Origin: Henckelia pumila
Taxonomy: Eukaryota > Streptophyta > Magnoliopsida > Lamiales > Gesneriaceae
DNA: 64,000 bases
Direction: 5' to 3'
NCBI RefSeq assembly: GCF_033568475.1
Contig: NC_133121.1
Span: forward strand, 7,874,001 to 7,938,000
This document shows positions 45,941 to 58,979 of this stretch, in pieces; the stretch's first letter is position 1, and the number at the start of each line of letters is the position of its first letter. A program made the position numbers and the translations under genes. The notes below the pieces were generated by a model. The model saw nothing but the letters and a program-made list of their open reading frames with translations. It was not told the origin of the DNA and made no database searches.

Positions 45941-47322
45941 TGATAAGTGTATTTTATACACTTAATTTAGTTATGATTTTAATTGTTAATTATTTGTTTC
46001 GAGCAGATTTATGTGGATATTTTGTTGTTTTTGTGTTTACAGTGATTTATTGAATTTATGTGGAAATGAGAGGAAAAAGGAGAAAAGAAGAATAAAAGAA
46101 AGAAAAAAGAAAAGAAGAGAAAATTGAAGAGAAGAAAGGAACGATCAGATCAAGAGAAGGAAGAAAATGGGCTTTGTTAATGTGCCAAGAAACATCAGCG
46201 CTTAATTTTAGCGCTAAAAAAGAGCTATCGCGCTACTTTTCTGGAGAATGAAGTCGAGAGAAAGGGGTGCCCGCGCCTTCACTAGAGCGCCCGCCCCGTC
46301 GCTGTGATTTGAAAATTTTATTATATTGGGAAATAATTTTCTTGGGCTTTTTGTGGGCTTTTGCTGAGCAATATAAAAAGATTTCTGCCAGACAAATTGG
46401 AGGGGGGAGCCGCCACAACTTAAACACTACAGATCAGAGAATATCAGAGTTTTATCGTGAACTTTTGGGAAGGATTTCTGGAGCTTATCTGAAGAACAAA
46501 GACGGAGTTTGATCGATCGGACACGGCGTCGACGACGGATTTGTTTCTTTTATCTTTTATTTATTTTATTCTGAATATGTTTGGATTTTTGAATATGTTT
46601 TGTTTTATTCATAATTTTATTATGAACTAAATTTTTAGAGTCTAGAGGTCAGATGGAACCTGGTGTAGACGCTTTCATGAATTCTTGATTTTATTGGATT
46701 GAGTTTCTTCTAGATTAATTGTTTTTTCTAGAATTGATTGTATTTTCAATTATCTGATCAATAATTGATTTGTTATATTTATTTGAAATCATTGCTCGGG
46801 AGAGGGGATTTTGAATAGGACATTAGAAACTACACTGTTAATTATTTATACAGCTCGGGAGAGTGTATGATTTTAACAGAGCTTTTAAAAAGAACATTGT
46901 TTTGTGATAGATCACTGCGATAAATTTTTAATAGGAATATTGGAATTGAATTGTAGTTGATAAACATTATTTGTTGCTCGGGAGAGGAAAATAATAAACT
47001 TAAGTGTTCTTGGCTATTAATTGACTGAAATTCATGATGATTAATCATTTAGGATTGACTGTTGTTGAAACCAGGTGAAATCTATACCTCTAGACCAATT
47101 TTCTCTGATTGATTATATCTGCAAGTTGTGTGCGTGCTATCAAAAACATCCTGATTATTTTTATTTATTGCAAATTTCTCAAATATTGATTTTCTAGATA
47201 AAGTTTAGACTATTTTAATTACAAGCACTGAATATTTTTATTTTACTCCATGTATCGATATCTGATTTAATCACTATATTAAAACTTGACACTCATACGC
47301 TTGCGAGTAAATTTTCACAACA
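45941..47322 (+). repeat. Athila-type 3' LTR
   Basis: Pairs with 39511-40895, with a few tens of differences by eye, so older than the Tat element. Confidence 0.93.
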
Positions 47323-48024
47323 CTAGTCGAATCACTAATTTAAAAATTATTTCATTCATTTATGTATGGTTTACAAGTTTTGAATTATATATATTATATG
47401 TATGTTTTATTCATGATTGATTTAATTTGAAATATTTATGTTATTTATAATGATTTATGTGAGGTTGCTGATTTATTGATTTTAAAAAGATTTATATTAT
47501 TTATAATAATTTATGCACGATTTTTTTTTAAAATTATCAAACCTAACTCGCAACCCTTGGTGGCCCACTCACCTCGTCCCATTTATTGATGGGCCAAAAC
47601 AGAACGACACGGTCGATTCATTTGACATTAACTCTATCAAATAAGGTATTTAATTTAATTTTTTTATATTAGATAACTTCAATTATAATAATTTGAGTTG
47701 ATCCAAATACTTTGGGTGTGTAACGTTAGACATTAAATTATGTTAAAGTTTTTTTTGTTCGAGAAATATCATCACAGGCTACATTCAAAGCTACTCACTC
47801 TACAGTAATTAGCAAGAATTTCTATTTTTTGAGCGATGCTCCAAAACTTCAATTATTTCCAACTTCGAGAGCAATTAGAGTGCCAAGAGAAATATGGGTG
47901 GTTATTTAACTTTTGTTGTACTTCTTCCCATATCAGAGTAATAGCCAGAAAAAAGATTGAATATAATTCAAACTATCATTCGGATAAGCTTCCAATTATC
48001 GACACTTGGTCACATGGGATCTAC

Positions 48025-48186
48025 GGTTGAGTAGATGCTACCCGCAGGATAGTGCACTGCGGGTGACGTGGCGGCTTATGATTGGTTAAAATCAATGGGC
48101 CCTACGTGGAACCCACTAATTTTGACCAATCATGGGGTTACACATCAGCCGCAGGGTAGTGCCCTGCGGGCGGCATGTACTAAACC
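48025..48186. mobile_element. 162-bp MITE with 9-bp target duplication
   Basis: Termini GGTTGAGTAGATGC and the complement GGTTTAGTACATGC. Target duplication GGGATCTAC (48016-48024) and GGGATGTAC (48187-48195). Copy C has the empty site. Each end carries a small hairpin, CCGCAGGATAGTGCACTGCGG on the left and CCGCAGGGTAGTGCCCTGCGG on the right. Mutator-type duplication length. Confidence 0.85.
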
Positions 48187-48555
48187 GGGATGTACATGAA
48201 AAGATAGGGCTTTTTGTTTCCATCACTAATTTCCAGGGGTCAATTGTTCGAAAAAAATTTTTATGGGCCAAATAGATAATAGTATTTATTTTTTAGTAAG
48301 CTTAATAAGATTAATAAAATAAACAATAGATGAAGAATTAGAAATTTATCTTTAGACTGATTTATAATATATAGATAGTACAGGAAAAGATAGATATGTA
48401 CAATAAATTATGAAGTGGGAAAGTAAATCATGTCCAATTAACATAAGAATGGACTATCAAACAATAGGCCGACAAATTAAAGATTGGGCTTCGAAGGGTC
48501 TAAATGAAGAGGTGACCCAAGAACTTCTTAATATTATGTCTTCCCGATTGTCCTC

Positions 48556-48709
48556 GGGAAATTTCGAACCTACCCATGGGATAATACCCCATGAGTTGTG
48601 TGGCGTGTTGTGATTGGTCTAAATTATGTTAGTCCCACATGATTGAACCAATCATGTGCTTTCACACCACCCATGGGATATTACCCCATGAGTAGGGTCG
48701 AAGAAACCC
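48556..48709. mobile_element. 154-bp MITE
   Basis: Termini GGGAAATTTCGAACCTACC and complement GGGTTTCTTCGACCCTACT. Each end has a hairpin with a CCATGGG-type stem around GGATAATACCCC / GATATTACCCC. Copy C has the empty site near 22495, but I could not resolve a clean target duplication. Confidence 0.75.
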
Positions 48710-49421
48710 GTATACGCGCACGAGTGATTAGTTATACTAGTATGGTTTTTTCTTACTTAATTATTCACGATAATTATTTTTAATTACCGGATAATTAGCA
48801 TCGTATTGTATGGGGTGCCACCTCTGAGCTTCTACCCGACTACGCCAACTGTTGTATATTTGACTTCTCTCGTTATTACCGTTTGTCGTACGTTTTTGTT
48901 ATCTCTTTTACAAAATGTCTGTGCGGGGAAAATTTACAGGACCTGGTGTCGTCCGTACCAGGAAAGTGTTCAAACTTTGTTCTTTTAACTGTTTCATTCG
49001 GTGATTTGGGAAATGACTAATTCGATCTGTTCCTCGTTGTCATGAAAGAAAAGAGCCAAAACTAGAGAACCGGGGAAATACTTGAACGGTTGTTTTCCAG
49101 GAAGAGGAGAGCCGATACATTCGAATTCAATGATATTTCAGGCATATATATGATGATAATTTTGTCTTTCTTTGTCCCGATTTCTCCCCAGATATGTCTT
49201 TGTTGATAAATGATGGGGACATTGAAAATGCAGATGTCAGTGAAGAAGATGAGGATTTCATGGATGATGATCTGGTCTATTTTATGAGGACCAAAAATCA
49301 TATTTTTGTCTATAAATTTGAATAATCATGTAATTTAATTTTGTGGGTTATCCTCAAGGTTGATGTATATGTTTGTTTTATAATCGATAAAGTCTTATTC
49401 ATTGGTGCATTGCGTTGTGTA

Positions 49422-49515
49422 TTTCCGGGTCTTCGTGATCGTCGGTACTTGGAATGTAGCGGGAAGGTTTCCTACGGGAAGTTTGGCTGTATATGTGGAT
49501 GAATGCATGGCTGGA
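49422..49515 (+). pseudogene. Inositol-polyphosphate 5-phosphatase exon fragment, left of segment B
   Basis: FRVFVIVGTWNVAGRFPTG followed by SLAVYVDEC. Same exon start as 14094, but here without the TGA. After the DE codons the sequence diverges completely and rejoins the copy A sequence only at CTATGTGTTATGGG (about 49600), so most of the gene is deleted. 49115-49340, upstream, is shared with 60380-60640 and may be an earlier exon (MSLLINDGDIENADVSEEDE), which I cannot identify firmly. Confidence 0.75.
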
Positions 49516-49810
49516 TCAAATGATTGTCATTCGTTGGAAATGACAATGTATCGCGTTCTAGAACAGTCGGATAATCTGTTTCGGAGATCTCAACTACAGA
49601 CTATGTGTTATGGGCCTAGGGTATTGTTATGGTCTTACTGATATTGGACCGAGAAAGCCCAAGCACGAGGTCCAAATTCAGAGAAGTTCAGGCCTTATAT
49701 TAAGTCTGGACCAAATATACTAGAAGAGTTTAACCAGCGCAAAAAATACTTGAGCACATAGCTATAATAAGTAAAACGGAGCAAAAATAGAATACCGCAA
49801 CAAGATTAAC

Positions 49811-49872
49811 CTCTTGAACATGCTTGTCATGATCTTTGGGTTTCACAAACTCCGTCAATCCAAATTTCCTTG
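49811..49872 (-). pseudogene. Alcohol dehydrogenase exon fragment (downstream part)
   Basis: A 62-base exon on the minus strand: acceptor TTGACAG, then (A)RKFGLTEFVKPKDHDKHVQE, donor GTTAAT. The (K/R)KFG-TEFV-PKDHDK-VQE wording is characteristic of plant ADH and belongs downstream of the exon ending CGISTG. It lies 3' of the TBL exons on the same strand, so ADH sequence brackets TBL sequence. Confidence 0.75.
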
Positions 49873-50070
49873 CTGTCAACAAGAACACAACAGTCATTTA
49901 AAAAAATGAATTTTATTTGGAATTTGATTACACTTATTTATATTTCAGTTAATATGTATTAGAATATTGAACATAAATTAATCGAAATTATGAACTTGTT
50001 TTAAATATCAATCAATAAATAAGTAAAACTGATTACAAGAATTATAAATAAAATAAAATAAAAGATATAC

Positions 50071-50245
50071 CTCCATCCTGAAAACTGTTAAAGATCCATT
50101 CTTGATCAAGCTCTTCCTCCCCTGAGCCGCCGCAGATTGAACAAAGCAGATCATGGATTCCCATTGGTTCCGATTCAAAGAATCCCCAACGAACATCATC
50201 CTATTGTTCCTGACCACTTTCTCAAGTAATAATCTTGGCTTAAAC
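50071..50245 (-). pseudogene. TBL exon with GDS motif (segment B)
   Basis: 175 bases, acceptor TGAAG, donor GTATAT. Reads FKPRLLLEKVVRNNRMMFVG then DSLNRNQWESMICFVQS and GRKSLIKNGSLTVFRME. The GDS box with RNQWES is the catalytic signature of TBL/PMR5 O-acetyltransferases. The phases of this exon and of 50330-50530 match (AA/G gives Lys before Phe). The later DxxH-containing exons are absent. Confidence 0.88.
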
Positions 50246-50328
50246 CTTCATTAAATTAAATTAAAAAAAATAAATATGAATGAAAAAAATAAATCAACTG
50301 ATCAAAGAAAAATATATAATGAAATTTA

Positions 50329-50928
<600 letters not shown>

Positions 50929-51695
50929 TCATGAAATAGAACTGAAATGTAGAAAAATAAAATAAAATAAAAAAACGAGATCAAATTTTATTTATTTAAA
51001 ATATTCAAAATCCTATGGCCCTGTTTTTTTATATGCTTGATTATTTTTGATTGTTTTCAATCTCATGTTTGAAGTAATTATTGATCTTGGATAAATATTA
51101 GGATTGATTAAAAGTCACTCTTGCACATCGGCGCCGATGAACACTTGAAATCTTTGGACAATGAATCGCTACCCATCAACCATCTGAGGTTACGTTGGTG
51201 TTTGAGAGAATATATCTGAACATAGTTGTATTGTCCATGAAGGTAATCGAACTGGAATAGATGATATATTTTTATGTTCGTTATGCAATTTCATGCCTAA
51301 TTCATTGTCTAAATTTGTTTTCTATTAGACCGAATTGTTTGTCTTTGTCCTCTTTCTTGTTAAAATCGTCATTGCCCGAGAAATAATTTAATTTTCGCAG
51401 ATTCACCAGAAATCAATTTTCTTCTAAATTAAGATTCTGTAATAAAGATTAATTAATTGCAAAAATTTATTGAATAAGATATTGTAATCAAGCATAATCT
51501 GCGAATATATTCTCATATAATTGTTTCAATAATATAAACATATTAATGGATATAGTAAATATGGTATTCATAGATATAATATCATTTATATATTTTGGAT
51601 TCACGGATTTGAAAAGATCTATGTCATTAATTTCACAAATATTTTTTTATCTATATAACATGCTATTCTTTAACAACACACTTCATGTAAAAAAA

Positions 51696-51921
51696 ATGAC
51701 TAATACAAATTTTTATTTGCTTTTTGTTTCAATCTTTTTCGCATTGATTGGACGTGGATGTTATGCCAATGAACTGGTAAGTTTTTATTGTTTATTGGCG
51801 GTTTATTACGAATCCACCAAAGCCAAAAACTCGTTGATATGCCAAAAAATTCTTCTTATCTCGAATTTTTTTTCCCTTTATTTCTATCCTTTTGCTATTA
51901 GCTTCTTTACATAAATAGTGG

Positions 51922-51953
<32 letters not shown>

Positions 51954-53374
51954 TAATTTTGATCTCACGCACCACAGTATGGGGGATCCACGTGCAATTC
52001 ATGTCAAAAACAACTTCGATTGTCTTGAAATTTTCATGGTAGTGTTGTCCTGAAATTGTAAAATCAACGATATATCATATGATATATATTTCAATATCAG
52101 TAGTCGGAGATTTGAAGATGACCGAAAATTAGGCTAAATGTGCAATTTTCGTCCATCTTCACATTTTCGACCACCGAGATTGAAATTTGTATCATAAGAT
52201 ATATTGTTGAATTCGCATTTTTGAAACGACCCTACTTTGAAAGTTTCAAGACAATCGAAATTGTTTTAAATACACGTGCACGTGGATCCCAGCACCCTAG
52301 GGTGCGTGATATCAAAACTATATATATATATATATATCACTTTATGGTAGTAATAATAATATTTATTTAAATTTTATTTCAGCCACAAAAATATTGGTGC
52401 ATTGTGAACGAATTTAGCACTAAAGAAGGTGATATGTTGAAATTTATGAATTTCGCATGTTCCTCAACTGTTGATTGTGGACCGATTAAGCATGGAGGTG
52501 GGTGCTATCAGGCCGATAACTTAGCCTGGATGACATCGTTCGTTCTCAATTCTTACTATCGTTTGACGGGAAATTGTTGGAATGAATTGGGGATTCTGTG
52601 GCTACAAGATCCATGTAAGAAAACAATTTTTTTCGTATACAATATATACATATGTATACTGGATTTATTTTTAAAATATATAGTGGATTTTTTTAAAAAA
52701 AAATTATAATATCACATACATTTTATATCATTACTTTTTAAATATATGAAAATTTGAATAGTTTAATGGTTAAATTCACCCGTATATTATTATATATGGT
52801 ATTTGTACAAATTTTTCGTCTAACTGATTTGGAAATTTCTTGAATTTGAATAGTTCTGTACGTACAATTTTTTAAAAAAGATTCTCTCTCTATTTTGTTA
52901 ATGTATTTGATATCATATAAAGTGATTTTAAAATGATTATTATATTGTATACATTTTATATTATTATTTTTTCTCGAAAATTTTTATATATAAAGAAAAT
53001 GAAAAAACTTGAATTCAAGAGTTTTATAAAATTTAGTTTCAAGGACCCTAGTATATGTTTGTGAATTAGTATATATTGTATTTATACTAAATTTTCGTGT
53101 AATTGAATTGAAAATTTCTTGAGTTTGAATAATGTGATGGTCAATTTTTTTTTGGAAAAAAAAGATATTCAGGGTATATTAAATATATTGTGTAAATTTA
53201 GCATATATTGTATTTGCATCATGAATAACACAATTTTTTTTAAACTAATTATATATATATTATGAGTTTTTTTATTTAAGTTATATATATATATATATTA
53301 TGAATTTTTCAGAGATCCTAATTTTATCTTTTTGTTTCTGTGTTGCAGCTTACGGAAGTTGTCATTATTTGTAA
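51696..53374 (+). CDS. Secreted X8-domain (CBM43-like) protein, gene 1b
   Basis: Exons 51696-51776, 52383-52614 and 53349-53374, the same sizes and phases as gene 1a (81, 232, 26 bases), 112 residues. Signal peptide MTNTNFYLLFVSIFFALIG; domain QKYWCIVNEF, FACSSTVDCGPIKHGGGCYQ, WMTSFVLNSYYRLTGNCW, end PSYGSCHYL. Six cysteines are kept. A longer ORF extends upstream (51546), but I chose the ATG at 51696 because it opens the signal peptide conserved in 1a. About 20 residues differ from 1a, while only four or five silent changes are seen, so replacement changes are frequent for a frame that remains intact. Confidence 0.88.
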
Positions 53375-53866
53375 AAGTGAGATGGAATTTAATTGTTCCC
53401 ATATAATAATATTAATCTTTAAATTTCGATAGTCAATTAACAAAATTTGAAAAAAATGTAATGACAAGTGTTGTTGTTTGAAGTTGTTAATTAATTCTAA
53501 ATTATTTATTTTTTTGTTTCTAAATGTATGGTTTATAATCAATTTTTAGGTTTTATTTGTATTAGATCATTTGAAATCTATTACATTTGAATTTACTTTT
53601 GTTGTTATATAAATTTAACAATAGAAACTTTAAAGATCTTACTTATTTTCACTTCCACAATGATTTTCAAATTATACAAATATTTTTAAGATTTTAAATT
53701 TATTGTTATTAGTGCTCAATTATAGAGTAAATAAATGTAAAAACGAATTTGATTTGCTTTTTTTAAGTTAAGTCATTCAAACTCAATCTTAGTTTAATTG
53801 TATTTTAATTATTTATTCAAATTCTCATATTACTAATTTTTAATATTAATTACATTAAAATAAAAT

Positions 53867-53894
53867 CTCGTGCATCGTACGGGTGGAATGCTAG
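53867..53894 (+). mobile_element. Helitron 3' terminus, copy B
   Basis: CTCGTGCATCGTACGGG, then TGGAATG, CTAG, T. One change in the hairpin compared with 8164-8191. Confidence 0.65.
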
Positions 53895-54002
53895 TTTATT
53901 TTCTAAAAATTGATATGATTACGTTATTTATTTATTTATTTTTATGTTTTTTAGAAGCTACTTCAAACATATTTGTACTTAATCATTTTATCTGCAAATT
54001 AA

Positions 54003-54005
<3 letters not shown>

Positions 54006-54050
<45 letters not shown>
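54006..54050. repeat. (TA)n/(GA)n microsatellite
   Basis: TA run followed by GAGAGAGA. Copy A has only a short TA stretch here. Confidence 0.9.
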
Positions 54051-54167
54051 CACATTAATACTCGAATCCGCGCATTGCATGTTTTACTAGTCCATATATT
54101 AACAAAAAATGAAAAATAAATATTGAAAAAAAAGACAATATATAAAGGCATATGTAGTAATAAACCA

Positions 54168-54368
54168 CTACAAATGGTTTATTTTGTGCGACGTCACTGT
54201 CACATTAAAAGTTGAAAGCCCATTGTTTGGATCGAAATCTTTGTGTCGAGGGGAAGGAGCAGTACAGGCTTGAAAATATATTTTAGCTACATTAGTTCGT
54301 TCTTGAATATTAAAAAAACGAACCGAACACGGAGAGAATATATCGAGTTTGGTTTTCAAACAGAACAA
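54168..54368 (-). other. Conserved unidentified ORF, copy B
   Basis: Shares FNIQERTNVAKIYFQACTAP and SPRHKDFDPNNGLSTFNVTV with 8328-8648. See that entry; product unknown. Confidence 0.3.
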
Positions 54369-54777
54369 AAGACACTCAAAATAATCTCTCTACAAACCAA
54401 TTAACATTCTAGAATCATTTGAAAAGAATGTGATGCCCCTATAAAATATGTGGGTCCGATCCGATCCGAGCCCAATTTTTAGAGATCTACCTGAAAGCCC
54501 ATCTAATTTAATTTTATGAGAAGTCCAGACTGAAATTGTCCAGTTAGGGTAAAAGGAGATGACTTGGAGCACAAATCTTAGCTGCAAAAGCCTGCTAGGC
54601 TGGATTCTACTTGGGCAGGACGAAATACTGAACTGGGCTTAATGCATGGCCCATGGAGGGGATGTGGGCTCGAATAAGTACAGGTGATGTAAGCCTTATC
54701 TGCTAAACTCCTTGGGCTAAGTTAAACCAGGTGCTATAGGGAACCGACCCGTGCCCAACATTTAGAACCTTCGATTA

Positions 54778-55517
54778 GGGGTGGGCATCGGTCGGTTTGG
54801 TTCAAATTTACTCTACTATGATTCGGTTTTTTTGGTTTCAGTTTCATAATCTCTGGTCCGAAACCGAACCATTTTATTATGGTTTGGTCCAGTTTTTTTG
54901 TGATACGGTCCCGTTTTTTTGGTCGATTTTATACGATTTAATTAATTAATTAAATTGATTTTGCCCGACTGCAAATATTATTTTAGAGACAGAGAAAATT
55001 ATGCATTGTTTAAAATAATTATGGATTTAAAACTAAAATGAAAACCAAAATATAAAAAGGTTAATACTAAAAAAATTTTAAGAACTAAAATGATATTTTA
55101 CTTGATGCATGTAATACATAATACTGATAAGAGAGAATTAATAACAATAAAACATAAATTATTCCATTAGAATTAATAATATTAACTTCAATTTAAACAA
55201 TAAAGCGACTATTAAGTTCCATAAAAACCATATTTAATTAAAATAGGATCATATCTTGTAAGGAAGAAAGCATGAAAGTGATAATAAAGGCCCATTTGTA
55301 AGGTCCAATGGCCAATATCCATAAAAATCTTATTTTAATTAAAATTCAGTCGGTTCAGTTTTTTCGGGGTATAAAACCGAAAACCAAACCAAAAAATCGG
55401 TTTTCATAAAATTTAAAACCGAAACCGATCGAAAAACCGAAAAAACCGAACCAAATAAACCAAATTTTTTGGTTCGGTAGGTTTTTTCGGTTTTAACCAA
55501 ATTATGCCTACCCCTAC
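54778..55517. mobile_element. Foldback MITE with CGGTTTTTT-rich arms, copy B
   Basis: Left end GGGGTGGGCATCGGTCGG, right end TTATGCCTACCCCTACC. Inverted arms of CGGTTTTTTCGGTTTT type. Slightly longer arms than copy A. Confidence 0.75.
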
Positions 55518-55619
55518 CTTTGGTCATTATCAGATATATGAAGATCCGTAACAGATAAAGATAATATCCAACAAATCCGAGATTTGATATGATTCATGGG
55601 TTGGTTTTAGACTCCTAAT

Positions 55620-56089
55620 TATCTTGGTGACTGAGTTCTACATCGGTGGGATCACGCCGAAAACACCTTTGACGCCCCCTAACGGAGTTTTTGTCTGTCT
55701 AGAGCACCATCGTTCCCGACCCGACCCGATTCGTTGAATATTTGGAGATCCGCTCTACCAGACCGAAGCCAAGGTAAATTTTGGTATAATCAATTGGCGC
55801 CGTCTGCGGGAACTTGAAGAAGAAAGAGCTGAGATGGCTGACATGAATGGAGGAAACACACATATGGAACAATCAGAACGCACAATTAGAGGAGATCAAG
55901 AGATTGAAAGAAGAGATGGAACTCTTGAAAAAGAAACAATCCGAATACTTAGTTATGCCAGTATGGAACGTCCCTTTCTCCGCTGAAATACTAAATTCAG
56001 AACTCCCCAAAAATTTCAAGTTTCTGCGCATTGAGGAATACGATGGAAAAGGAGATCCGGAAGGGCTCGGGTTTGGAATCGGGTTGAGA
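55620..56089 (+). pseudogene. Tat-type gypsy relic: primer site and gag N-terminus (copy B)
   Basis: Primer site TTGGCGCCGTCTGCGGGA at 55794-55811, ATG at 55834 opening a gag start, then LEEIKRLKEEMELLKKKQSE, NVPFSAEILNSELPKNFKF and EEYDGKGDPE, homologous to the gag of the 24194-34258 element. Cut at 56090 by the LTR relic. Copy A has lost the coiled-coil part. Confidence 0.8.
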
Positions 56090-57470
56090 TGTTAGGAATA
56101 TACTGGCGAAAGAGGGAACTAATTCGGTTAAGTTTTGGTCGAGTTCTAAGCATTTGAAGAAATAGGTGCAAAATTTTGAAATTTAGTGAGGGTCTGTCCG
56201 AAATGCAATTTTTATAAAATGATTGGATAGGAATAATAACTCGAAGAGGAGTTCTAAACTTATTATTAAGTGTGTGGGAGTTGTGGTTTCAAGAAGAATC
56301 CTTTTGGAATAAGAATAGAGTGAGTTATAAGTTTTACGGGCGAACCGATCAAATGTCCTAAGTGCAAAATTATAGTTTAGATTCCCATCCTTGATTTTCC
56401 CCTTAATCACCATCCCGGTCATCCATATTTGAGTCTCTTGCATGATCATCGAGTAAATATTATCAATTACACTACATCTACATAAGCATGCTAAGTCCAT
56501 GAATTAAGAAGGAAAGAAAATATTTTGAACGAAGGGAGATGGTTGTGACCACAGAAAGACGTGTATGGATGAGTTGGGAGACGTCCTGACTTCCCATACC
56601 ACCAAACATGTATGGAAGAGTTTGGGAGAAATCCTGACTTTCCATACCATATAAAGACGTGTATGGACGAGTTTGGGAGAAATCCTGACTTCTCTTACCA
56701 AGTACGGGCAAGACAAGTTTCGGAGATATCCTGACTTCCTTGCAGCATAGTGCACTGCAACCATGATCATGGTCGAAAACATAGAGTCACAATTCAAGGA
56801 TCTAAGTTCACAGTTATAGTTCAAAAACATTTATGACCATGTTTCAGTAAAGTTTACTCAGTTACATTGATTATGTTCTACTTAGCCATGCATATGTTTC
56901 ATTCATGTTCATGTTCTTTATAGAAATATTTTTCTTAAGTTAAGGGAACAAAAATATTTTTATTACAAGCTATTTTTAATATGCGTGTGAATGTATTTAT
57001 ATATTACTCGTTATTTCCCTCATATTCTTGTTGGACCTCTAGGCTCACTACATCTATTTGGTGCAGGTTAATTTATTGTAGAGATCGAGGGGCAAGACTA
57101 TTGAGTGGACTGCGACGCGGACATGACACATCCCTCCGACCTATGCTAGTCTTTCGCAAAAGCTTACTTTAGAAAGTTTAAAGTCTTTAATTTTGCTATT
57201 TGGATAAATGTTATTGTAAATATTTCTAAAATTATTTGTGGGCGTGTAATTATGTAATTGCTTAATCTTTTGACGCGTGGAATGTCGAATCATTTTCTAT
57301 GGTTCTCGTTCATTTATCGGTCTAGTTTATTTAGTATTGTTGGTTGTATTTTTAGTTGTTGTCTGTGACAGACGGGTTTAAATATAAACAGATAGTTCAT
57401 GCCTAAAATTTTCTTAAAATATGCATTTATTTATTTAATTATTATTTATAATAGAGTTAGGGTCGTTTCA
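56090..57470. repeat. Gypsy LTR relic with internal tandem repeats (copy B)
   Basis: TGTTAGGAATATAC to GGTCGTTTCA. Internal repeats GAGTTTGGGAGAAATCCTGAC at 56550-56740. Pairs with 10132-11511. Confidence 0.6.
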
Positions 57471-57479
57471 TTTATGGTT

Positions 57480-58415
57480 CTTAGATTTTTTTCCTTGAAC
57501 CATATTAGCTTTTCCAGTCTCCTGATCAAGATGCTCTCTCTTACGAGAGACTTCCTCAATATGCAGATGACGCATGAGGGATTCCAAAGTATGCTTACTT
57601 TCTTCATGTTTAAGTTTCTTCTTATAGTCATTCCAGGAATAAGACAATTTTGTAATTATTGATCCAACTTGAAAAGGCTCAGACAAAGTAATTTCAGCAT
57701 TCTTAAGATTACTAACATTTAACTGTAGATCATGAACTTGATCAAGAACGGTTTACCTTCAGTCATCTTGAAATCGAAATAGTTACCTATTAAGAACTTC
57801 TGATTACTTGCCTCTTCGATACGGTATTTGTTTTCCAGAGCCAACCACAACTCCTTCGATGTTTCAATTGTTCTGTGTGCGCTGTAAATAGAGTCTGATA
57901 ATGCATTCAGTATATGGCCTCGGCACAAGAAATCATCATCTTTCCGCTTCTGTCTCTGTGCTTTTAGTTCCGTTTTGCGTTTTGCATCATCAGTCGGAGC
58001 TTTATCTGGAGAGCAATGTCATCACTTAGAATTTATGACAATTTGATTGTTGTCAAGAAGAACAGAACTTTTTCTTGCCAACACAAGAAGTTATGGCAAT
58101 TAAAACGGTCGAGACAAACTAGATCCTGATTCATCACTGGAATAGATTGTGCCACGGATTCATTCAGAGTTAAATCCTTGAATGAAGACATCTCTTAAAA
58201 CTGTTGAAGAATTTCAAAAATATTATAAGGATTTTGATGAACTACAAGACACGTTTTAAACGTTATCTTTTAAGAGATATTTTTACGATCTCTCTCAGGA
58301 TACAATGAAGGTAATAAACTAATTCAAGACATACCATTGAATATGATGATGCACATATTTATATAAATGAATAGACGATGTCGAAAAGTTGCGACTCTTA
58401 GTCAAACTCGTTCAG
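57480..58415 (-). pseudogene. Copia gag (UBN2) relic with leader, copy B
   Basis: Minus-strand ATG at 58191; UBN2 core RGHILNALSDSIYSAHRTIE, ELWLALENKYRIEEAS and SWNDYKKKLKHEESK in broken frames, ending at the LTR relic. Same structure as 11512-12455. Confidence 0.75.
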
Positions 58416-58570
58416 TAGCTTAAATCCCTATTTGGTTTAGTGATTAATGGAATCAGGCAGCTGGTGCGTAGTGTCAACCCTTTTTTAGAAATGCCGGTGG
58501 GCACTTTTGCAATCATAACCACCAGTACACCATCTGCATGAAGTATTGAAGGCTCTTAATATAGTTTACT

Positions 58571-58579
58571 ATATATATA
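58571..58579 (+). promoter_or_regulatory. Candidate TATA box of X8 gene 2b
   Basis: ACTATATATATACG about 65 bases before the ATG at 58638, in the same place as in the other gene 2 copies. Confidence 0.45.
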
Positions 58580-58637
58580 CGTTCCACCTTCCTCAAAAAA
58601 CAAAAAAACAAAAAAAATAAAGAAAGAAACACTAAAC

Positions 58638-58979
58638 ATGAAGTTTCCTGCAATATGGTTCTTGATAGCGTTTCTCCTGTACTCTGTATCAGGCAGATGG
58701 TGCGTACTGCGCACCAGCATTTCAGATAATGATGCTCGTGCCATTATCAATATCACCTGCAATGCTGAACAAAAAGAGATGAATTTCCCATGCATGCAAG
58801 TACAATACGGCGGCCCATGCTACTTCCAGGACAAGTGGCTCTTGTCGGGGTCGTATTTGATTAACTGGGCCTACCATAACAATTCAGGCATAAAGTGCGA
58901 AAGTGTGTTTTTTGTGGAAATGTGGTTGAAGACGATCCCACTAAGTTTGTTCATCGGTTTTACTCTGTTTTGTTATTAA
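58638..58979 (+). CDS. X8-domain gene 2b, open but probably decaying
   Basis: The best-preserved gene 2 copy: 113 codons, signal peptide MKFPAIWFLIAFLLYSVSG, then RWCVLRTSISDNDARAIINI, TCNAEQKEMNFPCMQVQYGG, PCYFQDKW, LINWAYHNNSGIKCESVFF. Five X8 cysteines are present. After ESVFF one base is missing compared with the other copies (about 58912), and the expected donor GTAAGT reads CTAAGT (58941), so the last exon with the sixth cysteine cannot be joined in the usual way and translation runs to a TAA at 58979. It may make a truncated secreted protein or be a recent pseudogene. Confidence 0.6.
   Translation: MKFPAIWFLIAFLLYSVSGRWCVLRTSISDNDARAIINITCNAEQKEMNFPCMQVQYGGPCYFQDKWLLSGSYLINWAYHNNSGIKCESVFFVEMWLKTIPLSLFIGFTLFCY

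Larger units (their letters stand above)
39511..47322 (+). mobile_element. Athila-type Ty3/gypsy element lacking RT and integrase, 7.8 kb
   Basis: LTRs 39511-40895 and 45941-47322 (about 1.38 kb, TGATAAGTG...CACAACA). Target duplication CTAGC (39506-39510) and CTAGT (47323-47327). Primer site TGGCGCCGTTGCCGGGG after the left LTR and the polypurine stretch AAGTTTGGGGGTATT before the right one. Gag and protease are present, but no RT, RNase H or integrase motif follows. The next 2.7 kb is non-coding. It inserted into copy D of the inverted block. Confidence 0.92.
47328..48800. repeat. Inverted duplicated block, copy D, part 2
   Basis: Inverted match to 22400-23820. Contains two MITEs absent from copy C. 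No gene seen. Confidence 0.8.
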
